Shown in pieces: positions 26,353 to 34,791 of a DNA stretch of 64,000 nucleotides (position 1 is the stretch's first letter; each line of letters starts with the position of its first letter). Location: contig NZ_SSMW01000074.1 of assembly GCF_004799405.1 (NCBI RefSeq), forward strand, positions 1 to 64,000, given 5' to 3'. The notes under the pieces are model-generated. The model was not told the origin of the DNA. It searched no databases and worked only from the letters and a program-made list of their open reading frames with translations. Source of the stretch: Bradyrhizobium sp. Its GTDB lineage: Bacteria; Pseudomonadota; Alphaproteobacteria; Rhizobiales; Xanthobacteraceae. The translations under genes and the position numbers were made by a program.

Positions 26353-27264
26353 TCAGACAGGTGCGGGCGCCGTCGTCATGGCCTGGAGTCCGTTTGCCGT
26401 CATCCACGCGGCCACCGCCCGGCCGATCGCCGGGCCGGAGTCTTCCTGGATGAAGTGCGACCCCGGCACCGTTACCTCGGTCTGGTTTTTCCAGCTCCGG
26501 CAGAAATCCCGCGACGCACCGGTCAGGATCGCGCCGGGCTCGGCGTTGACGAACAGCTTGGGCATGGCGCTTTCGGCCATCCATTGCGAATAGGCCTGCG
26601 CGATCTGCACCACATCGGCGGGCTCGCCTGCTATCGGGATCTGCCGCGGCCAGGTCAGCGTCGGCCAGCGATCCTCGCGCTGGATGAAGGGCCGGCGATA
26701 TTCCGCCATCTCGGGCTCGGTCAGTTTCCGCAACACCGAGCCCGGCAGCACCCGCTCAACGAACATGTTGCGGTCGAGGATCATCGCCTCGCCCTTGTCG
26801 GAGCGAAACCCCTGGAAGATCGGCGTGGCAGCGGCACTCCATTGGTCCCAGGAGGCGATCGGCCGCACGATCGCTTCCATGTAGGCGATGCCACGGACAC
26901 GATTACGGTGACGGTTGGCCCAGTCGAAACCGAGCGCCGAGCCCCAGTCGTGCACCACGAGCACGACGGGCTCGGTCCGGCCGATCACCGCATCGATGAA
27001 GCCGTCGAGATAGTCCCGGTGGGTCGTAAAGCGATAGGTGTCAGGACCGGGATTTGGCAGCTTGGCGGAATCACCCATCCCGATCAGATCCGACGCGATC
27101 AGCCGGCCGCATCCTTGCAGTTCGGGAATGACGTCGCGCCACAGATAGGACGAGGTCGGGTTGCCGTGCAAAAAAAGCACCGGCGCCCCCTCGCCGCGCT
27201 CGTGATAGGCCATGCGCGCGCCCAGCACATCGACGGTCTTTTTGGTGAGCGGCGTTTCGGTCAT
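26353..27264 (-). CDS. Haloalkane dehalogenase (HLD-II/LinB-like)
   Basis: 303-residue alpha/beta hydrolase that replaces a terminal or secondary halogen of an alkane with hydroxyl, using water. The full catalytic pentad is visible: HGNPTS with halide-binding Asn35, HDWGS with nucleophile Asp106 and Trp107, YMEAI with acid Glu130, and GSHFIQED with base His270. Spacing follows LinB almost residue for residue. The Glu after strand 6 puts it in subfamily II with LinB, DhaA and DbjA. It stands alone with no haloacid dehalogenase nearby; the natural substrate is unknown. Confidence 0.9.
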   Translation of the reverse strand: MTETPLTKKTVDVLGARMAYHERGEGAPVLFLHGNPTSSYLWRDVIPELQGCGRLIASDLIGMGDSAKLPNPGPDTYRFTTHRDYLDGFIDAVIGRTEPVVLVVHDWGSALGFDWANRHRNRVRGIAYMEAIVRPIASWDQWSAAATPIFQGFRSDKGEAMILDRNMFVERVLPGSVLRKLTEPEMAEYRRPFIQREDRWPTLTWPRQIPIAGEPADVVQIAQAYSQWMAESAMPKLFVNAEPGAILTGASRDFCRSWKNQTEVTVPGSHFIQEDSGPAIGRAVAAWMTANGLQAMTTAPAPV

Positions 27265-27283
27265 TTGGGTGAAGCCGGCGCGA

Positions 27284-27670
27284 TCAATTCGCCGCCATGA
27301 AGATCGACAGGCCGAAGCCGGTGAGATGGTGCAGCGCCTGGTCGACCCCGATCAGTGTCCAGAACCAAGGGTTCTCTACCGTCACGTCGAACGTGGAGGA
27401 GCAAAGGCCCTTGGCGCGATCGACCGTGATATGAATCGCAAAATCGATGAAAGCGACGAACCAAAATCGCGGCGCGATGATCAGGATCAGCGCCAGCGAC
27501 AGCGCCAGGTGCACGAGACAATGCGCCAGCAAGGGCAGCGCCCAGCCGGTCTTTTGATCCTTGCCGAGCGCCATCCAGGAACTCTGCAGCACGAAATCGG
27601 CGATGATATGCTTGAACGTCAGGACAAGCATCCACCCGACCAGCGCGGCAACCGGAACCGACGACGACAT
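27284..27670 (-). CDS. DUF3307 family membrane protein
   Basis: About 128 residues from ATG 27670 (a GTG at 27721 is the alternative and neither has a strong Shine-Dalgarno). Family pattern FKHIIADFVLQSSWMALGK, then LLAHCLVHLALSL and a conserved His/Asp segment (FIDFAIHITVDRAKG, VDQALHHL). It has four hydrophobic segments. Metal-binding-looking His/Asp pairs in the membrane are characteristic of the family; its activity is unknown. Confidence 0.78.
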   Translation of the reverse strand: MSSSVPVAALVGWMLVLTFKHIIADFVLQSSWMALGKDQKTGWALPLLAHCLVHLALSLALILIIAPRFWFVAFIDFAIHITVDRAKGLCSSTFDVTVENPWFWTLIGVDQALHHLTGFGLSIFMAAN

Positions 27671-28411
27671 GGAGGGTAACGACAAAGCTGACGCCTTCGC
27701 TGGACTGACTTTGAACGGCACGAGGAGAACGGGAATCTAGGCTGTCAGCGTACTCAAATCCGGATAATTCGACCTGTATCGGCCATTTATGACACCTCCC
27801 GAACCGGAATGCACCTGTTGGGAACCGGAAAAACTTCGGGTGTGGCCGAACGGCGATAGCCGCCGCAATGGTCCTATGCAGGCCGCGGGAGAGCTTGGTT
27901 TGCGGACCGTCGGGGCGCGGATATGGTCGAAACCGGAAAATTACCGTTCTTTTTGAGATATTTACGATCCCGCTTGGGTGGCCCTGGGAGCCCGCATGGC
28001 GAAGCGCCCCCAAAATGGGGAATTTGCCTCGACAGAGCGCGCAAGCCCTATTCTGCCGCTTGCTCCAGATGCGGCGCGGTCCGCGATCGGCATGCTCGAC
28101 ATCGCCGGGTAGCTTGACGACCACATGCTTCCGAACGCGACCACATTGGTCATCGCGCTGACGATGACCGCCCGGGTCAGCGTCGATCGCAGCAGGTCGC
28201 CGCAAGATGTTTCATTAAAGATCATTCACGATATCGCGGCAGCAACCTCGACCGGCATCGTGGTCGCCGTGCTGCGAATCTCCGGCGCAATCGAGATTTC
28301 ATCCGCGGCTTCGTTCTTTCAAAAGATTAATCGGCCGAACAGGACCTTGTAATGTGCGTGCTCCATATTGGCGCCAAGGGGAATCCTGGACTCAATCATG
28401 GAGATGCCATC
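27671..28411. other. Intergenic region with gene debris
   Basis: About 740 bases with no intact gene. Its centre carries a fragment of an MMPL/RND transporter (listed separately). The right end serves as promoter and leader of the DegP-type protease gene. No repeat family member was recognised in it. Confidence 0.5.
28085..28201 (-). pseudogene. Fragment of an MMPL/RND-family transporter gene
   Basis: In an otherwise meaningless frame, about 38 residues read LLRSTLTRAVIVSAMTNVVAF, then GSMWSSSYPAMSSM. This matches the late transmembrane segment of MMPL/HpnN-type RND exporters (R.V..SALTT...FG......GM.SMG). Nothing before or after continues the match, so it is a decayed piece. Confidence 0.4.
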
Positions 28412-29953
28412 ATGGACCATCAATCGAATATCCCGCCTCACGCCCCGCGCAAAATTCTGAAACCTCGCCGGCTCGCACTGCTGGCTTCAGTAACCGGGCT
28501 CAGCATGGCCGTGCTGCTGGTCGGGCCGGGCGGATACCGGCCGTCCAATCTTCCGTCATGGGGCGCATCGGCGCAGGCCGCCGAGATGACGCAGAACCCG
28601 GCGGGATTCGGCGACCTCGTCGCCAGGGTCAAACCGGCCGTGATATCGGTCCGCGTCAAGATCGACGACAACGGCGACAACGCAGCGATCCTGCAGCGAA
28701 ACGATCAGGACGGCGATTCCGGTCAATCCACTACACCGTTTGACCAGTTTTCGCGGCAGTTCGGCTTCCGCATTCCCAACGGAATGCCCGAGCGCCATCA
28801 GGTCATCACCGGTGAGGGCTCCGGCTTTTTCATCTCGCCGGACGGCTATGCCGTCACCAATAACCATGTCGTCGACCATGCCAAGTCCGTGCAGGTGACG
28901 GCGGACGATGGCACCATCTATACGGCCAAGGTCGTCGGCACCGACAAGAAGACCGATCTTGCGCTGATCAAGGTCGACGGCAAGAAGGACTTCAGTTACG
29001 TCAAGTTCGCCGACCAGCCGCCGCGCGTCGGTGACTGGGTGGTCGCCGTCGGCAATCCGTTCGGCCTCGGCGGCACCGTCACGGCCGGAATCGTTTCTGC
29101 CCGCGGCCGCGACATCGGCGCGGGACCTTATGACGATTACGTCCAGATCGACGCCCCGATCAACAAGGGCAATTCGGGCGGCCCTGCCTTCGACATGAAC
29201 GGCAACGTCATCGGCGTCAACACCGTGATCTTCTCGCCCTCGGGCGGCTCGGTCGGGATCGGCTTCGACATTCCGGCCGGCACCGCGAAGCTCGTGGTGG
29301 CTCAACTCAAGGATAAGGGCTACGTCACCCGCGGCTGGCTCGGCGTGCAGGTGCAGGCGGTCACGGCGGATATCGCCAGCAGTCTCGGCATGAAGCAGGC
29401 CCGAGGCGCGCTCGTGGACAATCCGCAGGATAACAGTCCGGCGGCCAAGGCCGGCATCGAGGCCGGCGACGTCATCACCGCGGTTAACGGCGCCCCGGTC
29501 AAGGACTCCCGCGATCTGGCCCGCAACATCAGCATGATGTCGCCCGGAAACTCGGTGAAGCTCGATGTCCTGCGCAATGGCGAAGCGAAATCGATGACGC
29601 TGACCCTTGGTGAAATGCCGAACGACCGTCAGGCCAATGCGGAAGACGGGCAGTCCAAAACCGCCGCCGAAACGCCCCATCTCGGCCTGCGGCTCGCACC
29701 GGCAAGCGAGGTCGAAGGCTCGGGCCAGAGAGGCGTGGTCGTAACTGCCGTCGATCCGGAAGGGCCGGCGGCCGAGCATGGCTTCCAGGCCGGCGATGTC
29801 ATTCTGGACGTTGGCGGCAAGGCGGTCGCAAATCCGGGCGACGTCCGGGCGGCGCTCAAGGAAGCCGATGCCAAAGGCACGCACAGCGTTTTGATGCGGG
29901 TGAAAACGGCAGATGCGACCCGGTTCGTCGCGATACCCCTGGCCAGGGGGTGA
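28412..29953 (+). CDS. Do/DegP-family periplasmic serine protease
   Basis: 513 residues from ATG 28412 (GGAG upstream). An N-terminal hydrophobic segment (LALLASVTGLSMAVLLVG, ~21-38) acts as signal or anchor, with an AQAAE cleavage-like site near 57. Trypsin-like domain with catalytic His152 (TNNHVVD), Asp182 (KTDLALIK) and Ser255 (GNSGGPAF), then two PDZ domains (~300-390 and ~425-505, for example GWLGVQVQ, AGIEAGDVITAVNG and HGFQAGDVILDVGG). Periplasmic quality-control protease/chaperone, probably envelope-stress responsive. The insert rich in Asp/Gln before His152 is typical of rhizobial DegP. Confidence 0.93.
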   Translation: MDHQSNIPPHAPRKILKPRRLALLASVTGLSMAVLLVGPGGYRPSNLPSWGASAQAAEMTQNPAGFGDLVARVKPAVISVRVKIDDNGDNAAILQRNDQDGDSGQSTTPFDQFSRQFGFRIPNGMPERHQVITGEGSGFFISPDGYAVTNNHVVDHAKSVQVTADDGTIYTAKVVGTDKKTDLALIKVDGKKDFSYVKFADQPPRVGDWVVAVGNPFGLGGTVTAGIVSARGRDIGAGPYDDYVQIDAPINKGNSGGPAFDMNGNVIGVNTVIFSPSGGSVGIGFDIPAGTAKLVVAQLKDKGYVTRGWLGVQVQAVTADIASSLGMKQARGALVDNPQDNSPAAKAGIEAGDVITAVNGAPVKDSRDLARNISMMSPGNSVKLDVLRNGEAKSMTLTLGEMPNDRQANAEDGQSKTAAETPHLGLRLAPASEVEGSGQRGVVVTAVDPEGPAAEHGFQAGDVILDVGGKAVANPGDVRAALKEADAKGTHSVLMRVKTADATRFVAIPLARG

Positions 29954-29996
29954 TGCGAGCCGCGGCCTGACCAACCATCATGTCAGCATCGATCAA

Positions 29997-30028
29997 CAAG
30001 GGGACCGGATTCCCATCCGGTCCCCTTG
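29997..30028. terminator. Perfect inverted repeat downstream of the protease gene
   Basis: CAAGGGGACCGGAT, loop TCCC, ATCCGGTCCCCTTG: a 14-bp perfect stem between convergent units. There is no following T-run, so it is a strong hairpin that may stop transcription or protect a 3' end rather than a canonical intrinsic terminator. Confidence 0.55.
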
Positions 30029-30060
30029 TGACATTACAGAGAGAACAAAACCATCGACGT

Positions 30061-30470
30061 TCACCCCGCCGCAACATTGCCGCCTGCGGAGGTTACCCGC
30101 GCCCTGATCTCATCAATCTTCCGCTTCAGCGCTACCTGCCGCGGATCTGGCATCGCGGCGGCACGCGCCTCGGCGACCGCGCCGGCAAGATCGGCCAGCG
30201 GCAGTGCACCATTGAAGGTCGGCTTGGCGAGGTTGTCGATCATCAGATGCCAGTCGGCGAGCCCCAGCCGGTGGGCATCGCCGTAGCCTTGCACCATGGT
30301 CGCGGTTTGCACGATCGCAGATGCAGCCGCCGGCTGTTTGGTGAGGCTGCGCTCGATCATGCGCAGCCAGCGTTCGACCCAGGCCCGCTCATCGTCATAG
30401 CGCACCGAAAATAGCCGCCATCGCCGCAGCGATGCTTCGACCTTCAGGCGGCGAAGACGGCGGAAGGAGC
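30061..30470 (-). pseudogene. C-terminal remnant of an indolepyruvate oxidoreductase beta-family gene
   Basis: From about 30470 down to the stop at 30061 a single frame reads VKGSFRRLRRLKVE, then WRLFSVRYDDERAWVERWL, a long helical part and MVQGYGDAHRLG. It matches only the last ~130 residues of the IorB-like beta subunits (end pattern RLVKGYGDTH.RG). The preceding ~370 residues, including the oxidoreductase domain, are missing; upstream the frame meets a TAA near 30513. Probably a relic left by deletion when the ion-channel gene region was joined on. Confidence 0.5.
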
Positions 30471-30636
30471 CTTTGACATGAGGGGCAAAGTGGCGTTTTG
30501 ACAGGGATTATAGCCAATCCCGGTCGAAACGCCGGTTGCGGCGCGCCGCAAAAAGCCGGATTTTGTGACCCGGCGATAACGCTGTTTTCGGGCTGTCGTT
30601 GACGGCCTGCCGCCACCCGGGCACTTTGTCGGAGAA

Positions 30637-30668
30637 GCTGCGGGCAACTTTCCGCAGCCGGCCTTTTT
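30637..30668 (+). terminator. Hairpin with T-run in the leader of the channel gene
   Basis: GCTGCGG (30637-30643) pairs with CCGCAGC (30652-30658), followed by CGGCC and TTTTT. It sits only 22 bases before the ATG of the ion-channel gene, so it either ends an upstream transcript or works as a leader attenuator. Confidence 0.5.
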
Positions 30669-30690
30669 CATCGACGGGCACCGCCGCGCA

Positions 30691-31803
30691 ATGTCCAAGC
30701 CGCTTGTTTTCCCCGCTTTGGAGCAATTTGTGGCCGCAACGAACGGCCGCAACATGACCAGGGCGGCCTATGTCGCCGTCACGTCCGGCGTCGCCCTGAT
30801 GATCCTGCTCACGGTCGATCCGGCCTATGAGGCGGCGCATCACTGGGTCGATGCGCTGTTGTGGGCCTGCCTGGCTTTCTTCGTGTTCGAATGGGTGGTC
30901 CGGCTTCGCCACGCCTTTGCAGCACAACGCACCTGGGCATACGCGTTATCGATCCGCGGGTTCGTGGACGCGATTGCGGCTGCCGCGGTACCGGTTGCCA
31001 TGGTCCTTGGCACCCACCCCAAAACGGCCTGGCTGCTGGGCGTATTCTGGATGCTCAAGGTGGTCCCGGGAATTCCGGGACTGCGGCAATTGCGCCGGGT
31101 GCTGGTGCTGGAATCCGGGCCGCTGTTGAGCGTGCTGGTGATTTTCCTGATGGTGTTGTTCCTGGCTTCGGTGGCGGTGTATTATCTGGAACGCGACGCC
31201 CAGCCGGTCGCCTTCGGCAGCGTGCCGGCGGCCTTGTGGTGGGCGGTCGCAACGCTGACCACCACGGGATATGGCGACGTGGTGCCGATCACGCCGCTCG
31301 GCCGGCTGGTCGCGGCCGTCGTGATGATCTGCGGCCTCGGCGTGTTCGGTCTCTGGACCGGTATTCTCGCCACCGGCTTTGCCGCGGAAACCCGCCGCGA
31401 CAATTTTCTCAAGACCTGGGAGTCGGTCAGCAAGGTGCCGTTCTTCGCAGCCCTTGGTCCAGCGGCGATCGCCGACGTGACGCATATGCTGCGCACCATG
31501 GATCTGCCAGCCCGCACCACGATCATCCGCAAGGGCCAGACCGGCGACTGCATGTATTTCATCGCCGCCGGCGAAGTCGAGGTCGACCTGCCCGGCAAGA
31601 AGGTGCCATTGGGCGAAGGCGCGTTCTTTGGCGAGATGGCGCTGCTCGGCAACAATCTGCGCTCCGCCAGCATCACCACCACGCGCGTGTCGAAGCTGTT
31701 GGTTCTCGATCTGGTGGACTTCCGCATGCTGATGGCGCGCCATCCCGATCTCGCCCAGACCATCGACGCCGAGGCCAAGCGGCGCGCGCAAGAAAATAAC
31801 TGA
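30691..31803 (+). CDS. Cyclic-nucleotide-gated potassium channel (MloK1-like)
   Basis: 370-residue inner-membrane channel. Six-helix layout with S1-S4 in residues ~25-140, including an Arg-bearing S4 (LRQLRRVLVLE), the pore helix and selectivity filter TTTGYGD at 190-196 (K+ signature), and S6 (VVMICGLGVFGLWTGILATGF). A cyclic-nucleotide-binding domain (~250-360) carries the phosphate-binding cassette FFGEMALLGNNLRSA with the key Glu and Arg. It lacks the long C-linker of eukaryotic channels, like the Mesorhizobium loti channel MloK1. The ligand is probably cAMP. Its gene stands alone, followed by a crotonase 14 bases on. Confidence 0.92.
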   Translation: MSKPLVFPALEQFVAATNGRNMTRAAYVAVTSGVALMILLTVDPAYEAAHHWVDALLWACLAFFVFEWVVRLRHAFAAQRTWAYALSIRGFVDAIAAAAVPVAMVLGTHPKTAWLLGVFWMLKVVPGIPGLRQLRRVLVLESGPLLSVLVIFLMVLFLASVAVYYLERDAQPVAFGSVPAALWWAVATLTTTGYGDVVPITPLGRLVAAVVMICGLGVFGLWTGILATGFAAETRRDNFLKTWESVSKVPFFAALGPAAIADVTHMLRTMDLPARTTIIRKGQTGDCMYFIAAGEVEVDLPGKKVPLGEGAFFGEMALLGNNLRSASITTTRVSKLLVLDLVDFRMLMARHPDLAQTIDAEAKRRAQENN

Positions 31804-31817
31804 CAATGGAGAGAACC

Positions 31818-32603
31818 ATGCCGGAAGCGGCCGAGGCGGCGAGCACGCCGGTATTCGAGCTCGACGGCGCGCGCGCCACCATCCGCCTCAACCGGCCGAA
31901 GCATCTCAACCGGCTGCAGCCCGACGATCTCGATGCACTCCTGAAACTGTTCGACCGGATCGAAGCCGATCCCGCGATCCGGGTGCTGGTGCTGACCGGC
32001 ACCGGTCGCGCCTTCAGCGCCGGCTACGACCTCAACTCGGTCGCCGAACGCGCCACCGGCGCGGTGGAAGAGAAAAGCGCAGGCTCGGCGTTTGAAGTCG
32101 TCGCCAACCGGCTCGAGGATCTCAGCGTTCCCACCATCTGCCGGCTCAATGGCGGGGTCTATGGCGGCTCGACCGACCTGGCGCTGGCCTGCGATTTCCG
32201 AATCGGCATCGACACCTGCGAAATGTTCATGCCGGCGGCAAGGCTCGGGCTGCATTACTACAAGAGCGGCATCCGGCGTTACGTTTCGCGGCTCGGCGCC
32301 GACAACGCCAAGAAACTGTTCCTCACCGCGCAGAAGATCGACGCGCGCGAAATGCTGCGGATCGGCTATCTCACCGCGATGGCGCCTCCCGAGACGTTCG
32401 ACGCCGAGGTCGATGAACTCGCAGGCATTCTCGCCGGCAATGCGCCGCTGGCGATGCGCGGCATGAAGCGCGCGATCAACGAATTTGCCCGCGGCAAGCT
32501 CGATGAAGAGGCCGCCGACCGGCGCGCCCGAGACAGCATGCACAGCGCCGAGATCAAGGAAGGCATCAAGGCGTTTGCCGAGAAACGTCCGCCGAAATTT
32601 TGA
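31818..32603 (+). CDS. Enoyl-CoA hydratase/isomerase family protein
   Basis: 261 residues. ATG 31818 is preferred over ATG 31806 because GGAGAG lies just ahead of it. Crotonase pattern: IRLNRPKHLNRLQPDDL, oxyanion-hole segments LTGTGRAFSAGYDLNSV and LNGGVYGGSTDLALACDFRIG, and AARLGLHYYKSG. The Gly-Gly-Ser-Thr sequence in place of the usual GGG/GGA and the lack of classical catalytic Glu residues suggest an isomerase or lyase rather than a plain hydratase. Ends near a palindrome; convergent with the nitroreductase. Confidence 0.85.
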   Translation: MPEAAEAASTPVFELDGARATIRLNRPKHLNRLQPDDLDALLKLFDRIEADPAIRVLVLTGTGRAFSAGYDLNSVAERATGAVEEKSAGSAFEVVANRLEDLSVPTICRLNGGVYGGSTDLALACDFRIGIDTCEMFMPAARLGLHYYKSGIRRYVSRLGADNAKKLFLTAQKIDAREMLRIGYLTAMAPPETFDAEVDELAGILAGNAPLAMRGMKRAINEFARGKLDEEAADRRARDSMHSAEIKEGIKAFAEKRPPKF

Positions 32604-32628
32604 TCGACGCAAGCGTCCCTTCTCTTAC

Positions 32629-32653
32629 CTCTCCCCGCGAAGCGCGGGGCGAG
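32629..32653. repeat. Short G+C palindrome between convergent genes
   Basis: CTCTCCCCGCGAAGCGCGGGGCGAGG forms a hairpin (CCCCGC/GCGGGG) of the Bradyrhizobium intergenic class, between the crotonase and nitroreductase genes. Confidence 0.5.
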
Positions 32654-32684
32654 GGAGCGGGGCGATGCAAGCTTCCGCGCGACA

Positions 32685-33413
32685 CTACGCGTCGACAAAC
32701 GTGACCGTCTCCGCAATGCTCGCGCGCGAAGTCCTGTAGCTGTTGGCCTTGTGGTCGCGGTCGGGAAAACCGAACGAAATGCCGCACACCACCCGACGGT
32801 CGTCGCCGAGACCGAAATGCTTCCGTACCAGTTCGGAATGAAACGCCAGCGCCGCCTGCGGTATGGTAGCCAGTCCGAGCGCCTGCGCGGCCAGCATGAA
32901 GCTCGTGACATAGCCGCCGCAATCGATCGCGCCGTAAACGCCAAGCGCCTCGTCGGTATGCACGATGGCGACATGCGGCGCACCGAAGAAATTGAAGTTC
33001 TGCAGCGCCTGCCTGGCGTACGCCGCCTTGTCGCCGCGCGGAATGCCCAGCGAGTTGTAAAGCTGAAAGCCGCTTTCGCGCCGCCGCTCCAGATAGATAC
33101 CGCGATATTCGCGCGGAAACGGAAAGTCACCCGAATTCGGCTTGCCGCTGCTGGCGGCGCCGTAGATCGCATCCCGGAATTTCCTGGTCGCGGCACCCGA
33201 GGCGATTTCAAGCCGCCACGGCTGGCTGTTGCACCATGAGGCGGTCTTTTGCGCCGCCGTCAGGACGCGCTCGATGGTGGCGCGCGGCACCGGATCGGGC
33301 CGGAACGCGCGGCAGGAATATCGTTCGCCGAGCAACTCCTCCAGCACCCCGATCCGCTCCTCGACGCTGTGCCGGCTGACCGGCGCCTTTGTGGCCGCAT
33401 CCGCCATGTTCAT
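32685..33413 (-). CDS. Nitroreductase family protein
   Basis: 242-residue FMN-dependent oxidoreductase. Family marks: ERYSCRAFRPDPVPRATIERVLTAAQKTASWCNSQPW (FMN phosphate-binding Arg/Ser and the NSQPW loop), ALGVYGAIDCGGYVTSFMLAAQALGL, and CGISFGFPDRDHKANSYRTSR. It reduces nitro or quinone-type substrates, or related enones, with NAD(P)H. Its ATG overlaps the stop of the acyl-CoA dehydrogenase upstream (ATGA), which ties it to that operon. Confidence 0.88.
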   Translation of the reverse strand: MNMADAATKAPVSRHSVEERIGVLEELLGERYSCRAFRPDPVPRATIERVLTAAQKTASWCNSQPWRLEIASGAATRKFRDAIYGAASSGKPNSGDFPFPREYRGIYLERRRESGFQLYNSLGIPRGDKAAYARQALQNFNFFGAPHVAIVHTDEALGVYGAIDCGGYVTSFMLAAQALGLATIPQAALAFHSELVRKHFGLGDDRRVVCGISFGFPDRDHKANSYRTSRASIAETVTFVDA

Positions 33414-34654
33414 CGCCCTTTGGTCGGGATCTTGTTGAACGGCACATCCTTGTCGACCCGGATGTCGCCGGGCAGTCCGAGCACACGCTCGGCGATGATG
33501 TTGCGCAGGATTTCATCGGTGCCGCCGGCAATACGCATCGACGGCGAGCTCAGCAGCATCTGCTGGAACTGGCCGCTGGCCTGCTGTTCCGCGGCACCCG
33601 TCAGGACGCCGGCGGCGCCTTCCAGATCCATCGCATGCATCGCGATATCCTGCAGCATCGATCCCGCGACCAGCTTGCCGATCGAATTTTCCGGACCCGG
33701 ACGCTCGCCTTTGGACAGCGCCGAGATCGCACGGTAGCTGGTGTATTTCAGCCCGCTCGCCTTCACCGCCCAACTGGCGAGCTTCGAACGGGTGGCGCGA
33801 TCGTCGATCGCAAGCCCGTCCTCCGTCATCAGGTTGGTGCAGAAATCGAACATCTCGGGAAAGCCGGTCGCCAGCCGCGCGCCGATCGACATCCGCTCGT
33901 TCATCAGCGTGGTCAGTGACACGTTCCAGCCGTCGCCCACCGCGCCGAGACGCTGGCTGTCCGGAATGATGACGTCGGTAAAATAGACCTCGTTGAATTC
34001 CTGCATGCCGTTGGCCTGCTTGATCGGACGCACTTCGACACCCGGGCTCTTCATGTCGAGAAAGAACATCGTCAATCCCTTGTGCTTGGGCACATTGGGG
34101 TCGGTGCGGGTGATCAGCAGGCCGTAGTCGGAATAGTGCGCGCCGGAAGTCCAGATTTTCTGGCCGTTGACGATCCAGTTGTCGCCCTTCTTCTCGGCGC
34201 GCGTGCGAAGGCCTGCGACGTCCGATCCGCCGGCCGGCTCCGAAAACAACTGGCACCAGATCTGCTCGCCGGAGGCGAGCTTCGGCAGATAATGGCGTTT
34301 GTGCTGTTCGCTGCCGTAGGCCATCACGGTCGGCCCGCACATGCCCTCGCCGATCTGGAACGGCTGCGTCAGCTTGCCGTAAACGCCTTCTTCCTGCTGC
34401 CAGATCACCCGCTCGATCGGGGTGGCGCCGCGCCCGCCATATTCCTTGGGCCAGTGCAGGCAGGCCCAGCCGGCGGCGGCTTTCTTCTTTTGCCAGGCCT
34501 TGCCGACCTCGACGATTTCCTCCTTCTGCAGCCGGATGCGGCCAAGCGAGGCCTTCGACAGTTCGGCCTCGTATTGCTTGGGCGCGTTGGCATCGACCCA
34601 TCGGCGGGCCTCGGCGCGGAACGCGGCTTCCTGCGGGGTGTCATCGAAATTCAT
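33410..34654 (-). CDS. Acyl-CoA dehydrogenase (copy 1 of a tandem pair)
   Basis: 414-residue FAD enzyme introducing a 2,3-double bond in an acyl-CoA. Marks: N-terminal helical domain, QLFSEPAGGSDVAGLRTRAEK (FAD/substrate loop), GQKIWTSGAHYSDYGLLITRTD, the MNERMSIGA helix bearing a Glu at the position used as base by isovaleryl-CoA dehydrogenase-like enzymes, and the C-terminal AGGTDEILRNIIAERVLGLPGD. The MCAD-type Glu (YEGT) is replaced by AGGT. Most of its sequence is identical to the neighbouring gene at 34792, indicating a tandem duplication. Overlaps the nitroreductase gene. Confidence 0.92.
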   Translation of the reverse strand: MNFDDTPQEAAFRAEARRWVDANAPKQYEAELSKASLGRIRLQKEEIVEVGKAWQKKKAAAGWACLHWPKEYGGRGATPIERVIWQQEEGVYGKLTQPFQIGEGMCGPTVMAYGSEQHKRHYLPKLASGEQIWCQLFSEPAGGSDVAGLRTRAEKKGDNWIVNGQKIWTSGAHYSDYGLLITRTDPNVPKHKGLTMFFLDMKSPGVEVRPIKQANGMQEFNEVYFTDVIIPDSQRLGAVGDGWNVSLTTLMNERMSIGARLATGFPEMFDFCTNLMTEDGLAIDDRATRSKLASWAVKASGLKYTSYRAISALSKGERPGPENSIGKLVAGSMLQDIAMHAMDLEGAAGVLTGAAEQQASGQFQQMLLSSPSMRIAGGTDEILRNIIAERVLGLPGDIRVDKDVPFNKIPTKGR

Positions 34655-34689
34655 GGCGAACCTCTCGTTTGAATTCTCGTATCTCTCTC

Positions 34690-34790
34690 GCCCTCATGGT
34701 GAGGAGGCGCTCTTGCGCCGTCTCGAACCATGAGCTTGCTCCATCCTTCGAGACGCCGCTCTTCGCGCGGCTCCTCAAGATGAGCCGGTG
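34690..34790. repeat. Intergenic repeat between the tandem dehydrogenase genes
   Basis: Contains CTCATGGTGAGGAGGCGC, a CTTGCGCCGTCTCGAACCATGAG arm, then CTTCGAGACGCCGC and GGCTCCTCAAGATGAG. This is a mosaic palindrome of the CCTGAGGAGC class also seen at 55091-55124. Confidence 0.55.
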
Positions 34791-34791
34791 C

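Noticed and set aside
28556-29974. Minus-strand open frame of 472 codons
   Set aside because: Antisense of the DegP-type protease gene, which has all catalytic and PDZ motifs; the opposite frame has none.
31182-32612. Minus-strand open frame of 476 codons
   Set aside because: Shadow of the ion-channel and crotonase genes; no recognisable domain.
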